This document shows positions 1-6,391 of a DNA stretch of 8,592 nucleotides, piece after piece (within the stretch, counting starts at the first letter, position 1; each line of letters begins with the position of its first letter). Location of the stretch: assembly GCA_030428405.1 (NCBI GenBank), contig JAUIEH010000090.1, positions 1 through 8,592 of the forward strand. Direction: 5' to 3'. The position numbers were made by a program, and so were the translations under genes. This DNA comes from Alphaproteobacteria bacterium. GTDB lineage: Bacteria > Pseudomonadota > Alphaproteobacteria > Caulobacterales > Maricaulaceae. The notes beneath the pieces were generated by a model. The model was not told the DNA's origin, searched no databases, and was given only the letters and a program-made list of their open reading frames with translations.

Positions 1-413
1 TGAACCGAGACGAGATTATAGCCGCCGGGCAGGGCCTGCAGCCGCCAGCGCTGATTGGCGCCTTCGTGACACGACCATTGAATGATCGGCGTGCCGTTCT
101 CGGTTCCGCTGCCGGTGACGTCGAGGCACAGGCCGGAATGGCGCGCTGAAATGGCGTATTCGCCATGGCCGAGATGTTCGAAAAGCCAGGCCTGATTGTC
201 GCCGCCGTGACAGCCCCATTGATGGACCGCGGCGCCGGGCTCGTAAGAGACGCCGGAGACATCGACGCAGCGCCCGGAATGTGACGCTACAATCTCAAAC
301 GATGCGCCCGGCGCGTAATCGCTGGGATGGACGTCTTGCGCCGATGCGGCAGTCCAGGCGGTCAAAGACGCTGTAAGCGCAGTCGCGACGGCGACCAATC
401 TCTTCATCACCAT
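1..413 (-). CDS. Secreted ricin B-type lectin-domain protein (3' part outside window)
   Basis: This gene is partial: 137 codons are visible, starting at ATG 413 and running off the left edge. Residues 1-25 form a Sec signal peptide (basic MVMKR start, Ala/Leu/Thr-rich core, cleavage predicted after ASA, before Q26-D27), so the product should be exported. From about residue 38 there are two beta-trefoil repeats of the ricin B/CBM13 type. Each has the pattern SGxCxDVxG, then HQWxCHxGxNQxW or a close variant; QAW is at 74-76 and QRW at 121-123. A third repeat begins near residue 127. Such domains bind galactose- or xylan-type sugars, often as targeting modules of secreted hydrolases or toxins. 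The start is supported by AGGGG 9 nt upstream of ATG 413; ATG 407 is the alternative. The gene is divergent from the atp operon and no functional link is evident. The missing C-terminus could carry a catalytic domain, so the full function is unknown. Confidence 0.85.
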   Translation of the reverse strand, partial: MVMKRLVAVATALTASLTAWTAASAQDVHPSDYAPGASFEIVASHSGRCVDVSGVSYEPGAAVHQWGCHGGDNQAWLFEHLGHGEYAISARHSGLCLDVTGSGTENGTPIIQWSCHEGANQRWRLQALPGGYNLVSV

Positions 414-767
414 AGGTTGCAACCCCTGAATGCGCCCTCGCAGGCAGGCCCAAGCCTGGAAATCGTGCTAGGCCGGGAGCGCGGTTTTTTGAAGGCGGGG
501 CGCGTCCCGCGAAAGCCAGCGAATCACCAGCCTTCGCAGTTGCAGGCATGGCGGGCGCGCACAGGCGTCAGGAGCCCAAAATCGCTCGTAAATCGGCCTT
601 CGCGGATGCAGCGCTTGTCGGTCAAGAATCTAGCTGCTATCAGACGCTCCGTTCGCGCGAGGGGCCGGACGCAGGGGCGCAGTGCGCGCGTCTGCGCGAG
701 GTTTCCATCCCTCGAAACTTGAAACTTTCCCGCTTCGTAACGCAAGCGCACCTCACGGGCTGGGCAA
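414..767. other. Divergent intergenic region between lectin gene and atpH
   Basis: These 354 bases lie between two divergent start codons and should carry the promoters of both the lectin gene and the atp operon. Short open frames cross it, but none has a plausible start, family motif or codon pattern. I see no convincing -35/-10 pair. TTGAAA at 719-724 is the best -35-like hexamer on the plus strand but lacks a good -10 partner. Small dyads are present at 445-458 (CAGGC, 4 nt, GCCTG) and 495-510 (GCGGG, 6 nt, CCCGC), next to a T6 run at 485-490. Two GANTC sites occur, at 521-525 and 626-630. These would be CcrM methylation targets if the organism has that enzyme. Confidence 0.5.
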
Positions 768-1322
768 TTGGCTGGCGCACACTCTCAAACAGAAGCGGCT
801 GAACGCTACGCCGCCGCCTTCTTCGACCTCGCGCTCGAAGAAAAGGCGATCGACGCCGCGGCTTCGGACATGACCGAGCTGCGCGCGATGCTGGCCGACA
901 GCGAGGATTTGAGCGGGTTGATCGCCAATCCGGGCTTTTCCCGCGACGACAAGCAGAACGCGCTGACGACGCTGGCCGGCAAAGCGAAATTTTCTCCGCT
1001 CACCACCCGCTTTCTGGGCGTGGTCAGCGGCAATGGCCGCGCGCGGGCTCTGCCTAACATCATTGCGGCCTTTCAGGATAAGGTGGACGCGCATCGCGGC
1101 GTAACGGTCGCCGAGGTCGCAGCGCCCCAGGAACTCACCGACGCCCAGAAATCCGGCATCGCCGCGGCCCTGAAAAAGGCCGTCGGCAAGGATGTCGAGG
1201 TGCGCGCGACGGTGCAGCCGGAATTGCTCGGCGGTCTCATCGTGAAGGTGGGCTCGCGCATGTTCGACTCATCCCTCCGCACCAAGCTGGACGGGATCAA
1301 ATCTGTAATGAAAGGGGCCTGA
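768..1322 (+). CDS. atpH: ATP synthase F1 delta subunit (OSCP-like)
   Basis: The protein has 184 residues, the usual length for bacterial delta. Delta links the top of the F1 alpha3-beta3 head to the peripheral b-stalk in the membrane-bound ATP synthase. The N-terminal helical domain is typical (AERYAAAFFDLALEEKAID, about residues 11-29, then NPGFSRDDK). The C-terminal signature PELLGGLIVKVGSRMFDSSL is near residues 150-170. The start must be TTG at 768. An in-frame stop lies at 738-740, no ATG or GTG lies between, and the next ATG (residue 35) would remove the conserved first helix. No strong Shine-Dalgarno is seen; CGGG at 756-759 is the nearest purine-rich patch. It is the first gene of the operon and is followed by atpA after 4 nt, so the two are likely translationally coupled. 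Confidence 0.96.
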   Translation: MAGAHSQTEAAERYAAAFFDLALEEKAIDAAASDMTELRAMLADSEDLSGLIANPGFSRDDKQNALTTLAGKAKFSPLTTRFLGVVSGNGRARALPNIIAAFQDKVDAHRGVTVAEVAAPQELTDAQKSGIAAALKKAVGKDVEVRATVQPELLGGLIVKVGSRMFDSSLRTKLDGIKSVMKGA

Positions 1323-1326
1323 AGCC

Positions 1327-2883
1327 ATGCAGGTCGGCGCCGCGGAAATTTCCGCAATCCTCAAGGACCAGATCAAGAATTTCGGCGCTGAAGCGCAGGT
1401 CGCCGATGTCGGCCGCGTGCTCGCCGTCGGCGACGGCATCGCGCGCGTGCACGGGCTGGACAATGTCCGCGCCGGCGAGATGGTCGAGTTTCCCGGCGGC
1501 GTCAAAGGCATGGCGCTGAACCTTGAGCGCGATAATGTCGGCGTCGTTATTTTCGGCGAAGACCGGGGCATCAAGGAAGGCGACACGGTCAAGCGCCTCG
1601 GCGAAATCGTGGACGTGCCCGTCGGCCCCGGCCTTCTGGGCCGCGTGGTCAACCCGCTGGGCGAGCCGATCGACGGCAAGGGCCCTCTGACCGACATCGC
1701 CGAGCGCCGCCGCGCGGACGTCAAGGCGCCGGGCATCATCCCGCGTAAATCGGTGCACGAACCGATGTCGACCGGCATTAAGGCCATCGACGCGATGATC
1801 CCCATCGGCCGCGGCCAGCGCGAGCTCGTCATCGGCGACCGCCAGACCGGCAAGACGGCCGTCTGCATCGACACCATTCTCAACCAGAAGCCGCTTAATG
1901 ACGGCGACGACGAGAGCCAGAAGCTCTTCTGCGTCTATGTCGCCATCGGCCAGAAGCGCTCCACGGTCGCCCAGATCGTCAAGACGCTCGAAGAAGCCGG
2001 CGCGCTGGAATACACCATCGTCGTCTCGGCGACCGCGTCCGAGCCTGCGCCCTTGCAGTTCCTGGCTCCGTTCGCGGCCTGCGCCATGGGCGAATGGTTC
2101 CGCGACAACGGCAAGCATGCGCTCATCATTTATGACGACCTCTCCAAGCAGGCCGTCGCCTACCGTCAGATGTCGCTGCTTCTGCGCCGTCCGCCGGGCC
2201 GCGAAGCCTATCCGGGCGACGTCTTCTATCTGCACTCGCGCCTTCTCGAGCGCGCCGCCAAGCTGAACGAGGATAACGGCCTCGGCTCGCTGACGGCGCT
2301 GCCGATCATTGAAACCCAGGCCAATGACGTCTCGGCCTATATTCCGACCAATGTCATCTCGATCACCGACGGTCAGATCTTCCTGGAGACGGATTTGTTC
2401 TTCCAGGGCATCCGTCCGGCCGTGAATGTGGGCCTGTCGGTCTCGCGCGTGGGCGGTGCGGCCCAGATCAAGGCGATGAAGGAAGTCGCGGCCAAGATGA
2501 AGGGCGAGCTCGCCCAGTATCGCGAGATGGCCGCCTTCGCGAAATTCGGCTCCGACCTCGATGTTGCGACCCAGCGCATGCTCGCGCGCGGCGACCGTCT
2601 GACCGAGCTCCTGAAGCAGGACCAGTATTCGCCGCTGCGCACCGAAGAACAGGTCGCCGTGATCTTCGCCGGCACGCGCGGCTATATCGACGCCATCCCG
2701 CTCGAAGACGTGCGCCGCTACGAAGAAGAGCTTCTGCGCTTCCTCAACACCGAGCGCAAAAACGTCCTCGACATGATCCGTGACAAGAAAGCGCTGGTCT
2801 CGGGCAAGGGCGATAACAAGGACGACTCGGTTGAGCGCGCGCTCAAAGACGCCGTCGAAGACTTCACCAAGAAGTTCGCCTGA
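1327..2883 (+). CDS. atpA: ATP synthase F1 alpha subunit
   Basis: The protein has 518 residues, slightly longer than the usual 505-513. Alpha forms the F1 hexamer with beta and carries the non-catalytic nucleotide sites. Visible landmarks, in order: an N-terminal delta-binding segment (EISAILKDQI), the beta-barrel domain (VGDGIARVHGL), the P-loop GDRQTGKT at residues 170-177, an acidic insertion after it (GDDESQK) of the kind usual in alphaproteobacteria, IGQKRSTVAQIV, and SVSRVGGAAQ, in which R374 is the arginine finger reaching the beta site. The helical C-terminal domain ends in FTKKFA. AAAGGGG sits about 9 nt before the ATG, overlapping the end of atpH. The sequence appears intact. Its working partner AtpD (beta) is not encoded in this window. 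Confidence 0.99.
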   Translation: MQVGAAEISAILKDQIKNFGAEAQVADVGRVLAVGDGIARVHGLDNVRAGEMVEFPGGVKGMALNLERDNVGVVIFGEDRGIKEGDTVKRLGEIVDVPVGPGLLGRVVNPLGEPIDGKGPLTDIAERRRADVKAPGIIPRKSVHEPMSTGIKAIDAMIPIGRGQRELVIGDRQTGKTAVCIDTILNQKPLNDGDDESQKLFCVYVAIGQKRSTVAQIVKTLEEAGALEYTIVVSATASEPAPLQFLAPFAACAMGEWFRDNGKHALIIYDDLSKQAVAYRQMSLLLRRPPGREAYPGDVFYLHSRLLERAAKLNEDNGLGSLTALPIIETQANDVSAYIPTNVISITDGQIFLETDLFFQGIRPAVNVGLSVSRVGGAAQIKAMKEVAAKMKGELAQYREMAAFAKFGSDLDVATQRMLARGDRLTELLKQDQYSPLRTEEQVAVIFAGTRGYIDAIPLEDVRRYEEELLRFLNTERKNVLDMIRDKKALVSGKGDNKDDSVERALKDAVEDFTKKFA

Positions 2884-2896
2884 GCCGGTTTGAGCG

Positions 2897-3784
2897 ATGC
2901 CCAGCCTTAAGGAATTCCGCAATCGCATCGACTCGGTGAAGTCGACGCAGAAGATCACCAAGGCCAAGCAAATGGTCGCGGCGGCGAAACTGCGCAAAGC
3001 CCAGGAGGCCGCCGAGGCCGCCCGGCCTTATGCGCAGCGCATCGCCGCAGTGGTCGCAAATTTGTCTGCGTCGATGGCGGATAATCCGGGCGCCCCGAAA
3101 CTGCTCGTCGGTTCGGGCAAGGACGATGTCCAGCTCTTGATCGTGGCCACGGCCGATCGCGGTCTGTGCGGCGCGTTCAACACCAATATCGTGCGCAAGG
3201 CGCGCGAGGAAATCGTCAGGCTCGAGCGCGACGGCAAGACGGTCAAAATCCTCTGCGTTGGCCGCAAGGGCTATGACCAGCTCAAAACGCTGTACAAGGA
3301 CCGCATCATCGACGTGGTGTCGTTCCGCGAGGTCCGCCAGATCACGTCGCACGAAGCGTCCGAAATCGCCGAGCGCGCGCGCGCCATGTTCGAGGGCGGC
3401 GAAGTCGACATCGTCAAGCTGATCTATTCGGAATTCCGCAACGTCATCAGCCAGGTCCCGACCGTGCAGACGCTGCTGCCGGCCGCCGCCTCCATCGACC
3501 CCGAGGCGAAGGGGCCGGACCTCAAGGGCGCGGCCTATGAATATGAGCCCAACGAGGAGGAAATCCTCGCAGCGCTCCTGCCGCGCAATCTGACTTCGCA
3601 AGTGTTCAACGCGCTGTTGCAGAACGTCGCCGGCGAGCAGGGCGCCTCGATGACGGCGATGGACAACGCCACGCGCAATGCCGGCGATATGATCAATAGG
3701 CTGACGCTGGAATATAACCGCAAGCGTCAGGCGAACATCACCAAAGAGCTCATCGAGATCATTTCGGGCGCCGAAGCGCTCTGA
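2897..3784 (+). CDS. atpG: ATP synthase F1 gamma subunit
   Basis: The protein has 295 residues, a normal length for gamma, the central rotor shaft that turns inside alpha3-beta3 and couples to the c-ring. The N-terminal coiled-coil helix is canonical (SLKEFRNRIDSVKSTQKITKA, then KQMVAAAKLRKA). The Rossmann-like middle contains ATADRGLCGAFNTNI at about residues 84-98. The C-terminal helix carries EQGASMTAMDNATRNAGDMI and ends NITKELIEIISGAEAL. It begins 13 nt after atpA with only a weak GAG ahead of the ATG, so translation is probably coupled to atpA. Normally atpD follows within tens of bases; here a stem-loop and then a lipoprotein gene follow. Confidence 0.98.
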   Translation: MPSLKEFRNRIDSVKSTQKITKAKQMVAAAKLRKAQEAAEAARPYAQRIAAVVANLSASMADNPGAPKLLVGSGKDDVQLLIVATADRGLCGAFNTNIVRKAREEIVRLERDGKTVKILCVGRKGYDQLKTLYKDRIIDVVSFREVRQITSHEASEIAERARAMFEGGEVDIVKLIYSEFRNVISQVPTVQTLLPAAASIDPEAKGPDLKGAAYEYEPNEEEILAALLPRNLTSQVFNALLQNVAGEQGASMTAMDNATRNAGDMINRLTLEYNRKRQANITKELIEIISGAEAL

Positions 3785-3822
3785 GCGCGCGCTGTCCCGC
3801 CAACTTGGCCAGGCGCGCCTTT
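3785..3822 (+). terminator. GC-rich stem-loop after atpG, possible terminator
   Basis: Immediately after the atpG stop, GCGCGC (3785-3790) and CTG (3792-3794) can pair with CAG (3810-3812) and GCGCGC (3813-3818), with one bulged G. The loop holds a smaller GCC/GGC pairing (3799-3801 with 3807-3809). Only CTTT follows, so it is a poor intrinsic terminator by U-tract standards. It could equally be a processing or stability element at the 3' end of the atpHAG transcript. An alternative hairpin, CGCGC-CTTT-GCGCG at 3814-3827, competes with it. Confidence 0.35.
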
Positions 3823-3866
3823 GCGCGTTAGGCTGCGCGTTCTTTGCACGGCGGGAGGCGGCTGCG

Positions 3867-4202
3867 ATGAAATCCAATTTGGCGTTGAGACTTGCTGTGG
3901 CTGTGAGCGGCGCTGCGCTGGGGCTGGCCGCCTGCGGCGGCGGCGAAGACACGGCCGTGTCCGATCCCGGCGGTCCGACGGCGGAGCAAGTCCGTGATGT
4001 CGTCAATGACGCGATGAACGAAGACTATGTCGCCGAGGTGACCGACCTCGTTTGTCAGCGCTCCGGCGGCGATCGTTATCTCTGTGATTTCCGCTTCACG
4101 CTCACCGCTGGCGGCAATGGCGCGCCGACGACAATGTGTTTCTCGCCCGAAGGCGAGGGCTGGGACAATTACGACGTCGATATTTGCGACCGCCCGGGCT
4201 GA
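3867..4202 (+). CDS. Small Cys-rich lipoprotein (paralogue of the one at 7718)
   Basis: This is a 111-residue predicted lipoprotein of no family I recognise. The signal peptide (MKSNLALRLAV, hydrophobic to residue 20) ends in lipobox LAAC with the lipidated Cys at 23, followed by a Gly-rich linker. The mature domain starts at GPTAEQV and holds four further Cys at 63, 73, 91 and 107, which could form two disulphides in the periplasm. The motifs CF (91-92), GW (98-99) and a terminal CxR all recur with the same spacing in the protein encoded at 7718-8056. GGGAGG 8 nt before the ATG is a strong ribosome binding site. It lies 82 nt after atpG on the same strand and could be read through from the atp operon or have its own promoter. 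Confidence 0.82.
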   Translation: MKSNLALRLAVAVSGAALGLAACGGGEDTAVSDPGGPTAEQVRDVVNDAMNEDYVAEVTDLVCQRSGGDRYLCDFRFTLTAGGNGAPTTMCFSPEGEGWDNYDVDICDRPG

Positions 4203-4275
4203 GCCGCTGAGCCGCGCATCCGAATACACCGCCTGATGCATCCCATGTGGAGGGCTGAACGCTGAGGGCGGGCGG

Positions 4276-5076
4276 ATGAGCGCATATTCCAGTGACAGGG
4301 TCGCGCAAGCGCCGGGCGCTTTGCTGCGCATCGACGCATTTTTCGAAGGCGCGGCCTATTCGCCTCATCGGCATGACACCTATGCCTTCGCTCTGCCGGT
4401 CAGCGGGGTGCAGCGCTTCGCCTATCGCGGCGGCGCGCAAGCCGCGACGCCGGGCGAAGTGGTCGTTCTGTATCCAGATGAACTTCATGACGGAGCGGCC
4501 GGCACGGATGAAGGCTTTCGCTATCGCGGCGTTTTCATAGAGCCCGCTGCGCTTCAAGCCGTCTATGGCGGCGCGGCGCTGCCCTTCATCAAAGGCGGCG
4601 TTTCTAACAATCGTCGCCTGCGCCGCGCGGTCGCCGCCTTTTTCGCCTGTTTCGAGGAAGAACTCGACCCGCTCGAATATGACGGCGCGCTGGTTGAGCT
4701 CGCAGCCGCTTTGCAGATCGCCGCCGGAGCCGACGCCAAGACTAATGTGTCGCCTACTGATTACCGGGGCGCCGACCTTGCGCGCGCCTTCATTCACGAT
4801 CATTTGGATGAGACCGTCACCCTGGACGCGCTGTCGCGTGCTGCGGGCTGTTGCAAATGGTCTTTGTCGCGCGCCTTCAAGCGCTGTTTCGGCACGAGCC
4901 CGTATCGCTATCTGATCATGCGCCGGTTGGAGCGGGCGAGCGCATTGCTCAACGCGGGCGCGCCGGCGGCGGACGCTGCACTGGCGGCGGGGTTCGCCGA
5001 TCAGGGACATTTCATCAGAAATTTCAAACGTACTTATGGCCGCACGCCCGGACAGTGGCGCAAATCGCTGTCGTGA
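4276..5076 (+). CDS. AraC-family transcriptional regulator
   Basis: The protein has 266 residues in the classic two-domain layout. Residues about 15-95 form an AraC-type cupin ligand-binding domain (SPHRHDTYAFALPVSGVQRF, then a PGEVVVLYPDELHDG strand-turn). Residues about 168-264 form the double helix-turn-helix DNA-binding domain. HTH1 is around VTLDALSRAAGCCKWSLSRA (181-200) and HTH2 around AADAALAAGFADQGHFIRNF (231-250), followed by the family signature YGRTPGQWR. It probably activates or represses a nearby promoter in response to a small molecule, which the sequence does not identify. GAGG 8 nt upstream supports the ATG. It is 73 nt after the lipoprotein gene and 95 nt before the CPBP protease gene, the most obvious target candidate. 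Similar HRHDTYA regulators often sit beside a transporter gene; here the neighbour is a membrane protease. Confidence 0.95.
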   Translation: MSAYSSDRVAQAPGALLRIDAFFEGAAYSPHRHDTYAFALPVSGVQRFAYRGGAQAATPGEVVVLYPDELHDGAAGTDEGFRYRGVFIEPAALQAVYGGAALPFIKGGVSNNRRLRRAVAAFFACFEEELDPLEYDGALVELAAALQIAAGADAKTNVSPTDYRGADLARAFIHDHLDETVTLDALSRAAGCCKWSLSRAFKRCFGTSPYRYLIMRRLERASALLNAGAPAADAALAAGFADQGHFIRNFKRTYGRTPGQWRKSLS

Positions 5077-5094
5077 ACCGCACACTCGATCGTT

Positions 5095-5109
5095 CAATCT
5101 TCAAGATTG
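5095..5109. promoter_or_regulatory. Candidate operator dyad between araC-like gene and CPBP gene
   Basis: A perfect 7-bp inverted repeat, CAATCTT, one C, AAGATTG, lies 18 nt after the AraC-like stop and 63 nt before the CPBP start. It is AT-rich against a GC-rich background. The tight 15-bp symmetry suits a dimeric regulator better than a terminator, since no T-run follows on either strand. AraC proteins usually bind direct repeats, so the neighbouring regulator is not the obvious ligand. Function is inferred only from position and symmetry. Confidence 0.3.
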
Positions 5110-5135
5110 GCCTTGCGACAGCATGACCGCTCCTT

Positions 5136-5152
5136 TCCGGCGCTTCGCCGGA
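5136..5152. repeat. Perfect stem-loop (TCCGGCG / CGCCGGA) flanked by short direct repeats
   Basis: TCCGGCG (5136-5142), CTT loop, CGCCGGA (5146-5152) makes a strong 7-bp hairpin 20 nt before the CPBP start. The octamer GCGACAGC occurs on both sides, at 5115-5122 and 5153-5160. GCTCC (5129-5133) can pair alternatively with GGAGC (5150-5154). No U-tract follows on either strand, so an intrinsic terminator is unlikely. It may be a 5' leader structure affecting translation of the protease gene, or a REP-like dispersed element. Confidence 0.35.
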
Positions 5153-5171
5153 GCGACAGCGAGCGGAACCC

Positions 5172-5888
5172 ATGACGTCCTCAGGCGCGCCCAGCCGTCT
5201 CAGCGCATTCATCGCGCTGTTGATCTTCATTCCCGTGCTTATCGGCTCGAAGCTGATCGGCGATCAGGTCATCTGGCGCTTCGCCGGACCGGTGACGCTG
5301 GGGCTGACCTTGGCGCTGCTGACAATCTATATGCGCGTGCGCGGCGAGACCTGGTCCTGGATCGGTTTTAGAGCGCTTCGCACGCGCCGCGCCTGGTTGT
5401 GGCTGGCGCCCCAGGTCGTGTTGGCCATGTGCGCCATAGTCGCGGCCGGCATTCCGCTGAGCTTTGCGGGCGAAGCGTTGGGGTTCTGGCAGCTCGACGA
5501 ACCCTCCGCCGGCGTGACCGAACGCTGGGGCGACATACCGGGCAATCTGCCGGTGTTCCTCTTATGGATCGCAATCGCCTGGATCAGCGGCGGCGTGTTT
5601 GAGGAGGCGTTCTTTCGCGGCTTCTTGATCACGCGATTCCGCGCGCTGTTCGGAACGGGTGCGGGCGTCGTCAGCGGGGTCGCCGCCGTTCTGTGCGCCG
5701 CACTAATATTCGGTTACGGACATTTCTATTATCAGGGCGTGCGCGGCTGGGTCGTGACCGGCGCCATCGGCGCGGCTTTGGGCGCGCTCTATCTTCTTTA
5801 TAAGCGCAATATCTGGCCGCTCGTGCTTGCGCACGCTTTGTTCGACTCGCTGGCCTTCACGGCGCTTTATGCGGATCTGGACATCTGA
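5172..5888 (+). CDS. CPBP-family intramembrane metalloprotease (CAAX/Abi type)
   Basis: The protein has 238 residues with about seven hydrophobic segments (near 11-28, 38-55, 75-100, 127-145, 162-182, 192-210 and 215-233), so it is an inner-membrane protein. The three catalytic motifs of the CPBP/Rce1 family are present in order: EExxxR (E144, E145, R149), FxxxH (F180, H184) and HxxxD (H221, D225). This predicts a working glutamate-type intramembrane protease. Bacterial members act in diverse processes such as bacteriocin immunity or processing and membrane-anchored factor cleavage; the substrate here is unknown. The ATG has only a weak ribosome binding site (GAGCGGAA), and a hairpin lies just upstream. 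It follows the AraC-family regulator on the same strand and converges with the helical-protein gene, with only 10 nt between the two stops. Confidence 0.92.
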   Translation: MTSSGAPSRLSAFIALLIFIPVLIGSKLIGDQVIWRFAGPVTLGLTLALLTIYMRVRGETWSWIGFRALRTRRAWLWLAPQVVLAMCAIVAAGIPLSFAGEALGFWQLDEPSAGVTERWGDIPGNLPVFLLWIAIAWISGGVFEEAFFRGFLITRFRALFGTGAGVVSGVAAVLCAALIFGYGHFYYQGVRGWVVTGAIGAALGALYLLYKRNIWPLVLAHALFDSLAFTALYADLDI

Positions 5889-5898
5889 CGCGCGGCGC

Positions 5899-6375
5899 CT
5901 ACCAGGGCGTCGTGTCGCCGGCGATCTTTGCGTTATGCGCACGCAAGGCGCGTTCGAAGAAGGCGGCTTCGATGTCCTCGAAACCGGCTTGTTTGGAGCG
6001 TCGCGCAGCTTTGCCGGCATAGGCGTCGGCGATGGCGTCGAGCTCTAGTTTCCGTACACGGCGGTCATTGCGCAGCCGCTCGAGCACATGCTCGAAGCTC
6101 GACTTGACGCGCCCGGCCTGTTCGAGCTGTGCGGCGTATTCGCTGACCACCTGACGGTAAAGCTTGCGCGGCTCGCTCGCCGGCGCCGCACGCTGAGCGC
6201 GGGCTTCGAGATAAGCCGCAAGAGATTGTCCGTGATGCGCCGATAAGGCGCGGCGAAACTTGGCGAGCGCTGCGGCGGGTTCGCGTCCGGGCCGCGCGCG
6301 CCAGGCCGCCTCGATGCGCGCAAGGGCTGCGTCGAGCTGGTCGAGCGTCAGTTCCGCCGGATCGGTGTGAGACAT
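5899..6375 (-). CDS. Small basic helical protein, partner gene of the ParA-like ATPase
   Basis: I do not recognise this 158-residue protein. It starts MSHTDPAELTLDQLDAALAR and appears almost wholly alpha-helical, with likely helices near 9-26, 33-62, 68-105, 108-122 and 128-149. It has no Cys, no signal peptide and no membrane segment. The stretch at about 89-128 is strongly basic (RVRK, GKAARRSK), which could suit nucleic-acid or acidic-protein binding. It starts 16 nt after the ParA-like stop, with GGGAG about 8 nt before the ATG, so the two genes form an operon. The frame is open upstream to 6675, but that extension lies inside the ParA-like gene and reads as low-complexity Arg/Ser, so ATG 6375 is preferred. 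ParA-type ATPases are commonly encoded with a small partner that stimulates ATPase or adapts cargo; this role is inferred from position only. Confidence 0.75.
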   Translation of the reverse strand: MSHTDPAELTLDQLDAALARIEAAWRARPGREPAAALAKFRRALSAHHGQSLAAYLEARAQRAAPASEPRKLYRQVVSEYAAQLEQAGRVKSSFEHVLERLRNDRRVRKLELDAIADAYAGKAARRSKQAGFEDIEAAFFERALRAHNAKIAGDTTPW

Positions 6376-6391
6376 GCCCGCCGCTCCCGCT

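Noticed and set aside
485..510. T6 run plus GC-rich dyad as an intrinsic terminator
   Set aside because: The T-run precedes the dyad on the plus strand and reads as A-run after it on the minus strand, so it has the wrong order for termination in either direction.
548..802. 84-codon frame starting MAGAHRRQ, resembling the atpH start MAGAHSQT 220 nt downstream
   Set aside because: The likeness covers only the first few residues and the rest bears no relation to delta. It overlaps the atpH start in another frame and is probably chance.
1297..2997. 566-codon open frame on the minus strand opposite atpA
   Set aside because: It lies antisense to the unmistakable atpA frame and has no family motif. 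Long antisense open frames are expected in high-GC genes with biased third positions.
2864..4006. 380-codon minus-strand frame opposite atpG and the first lipoprotein gene
   Set aside because: It is Arg/His/Ala-rich with no domain, fully antisense to atpG, and covers a lipoprotein start with a strong ribosome binding site on the other strand.
4102..5097. 331-codon minus-strand frame opposite the AraC regulator
   Set aside because: The plus strand carries both AraC domains with all signatures; the antisense frame shows none.
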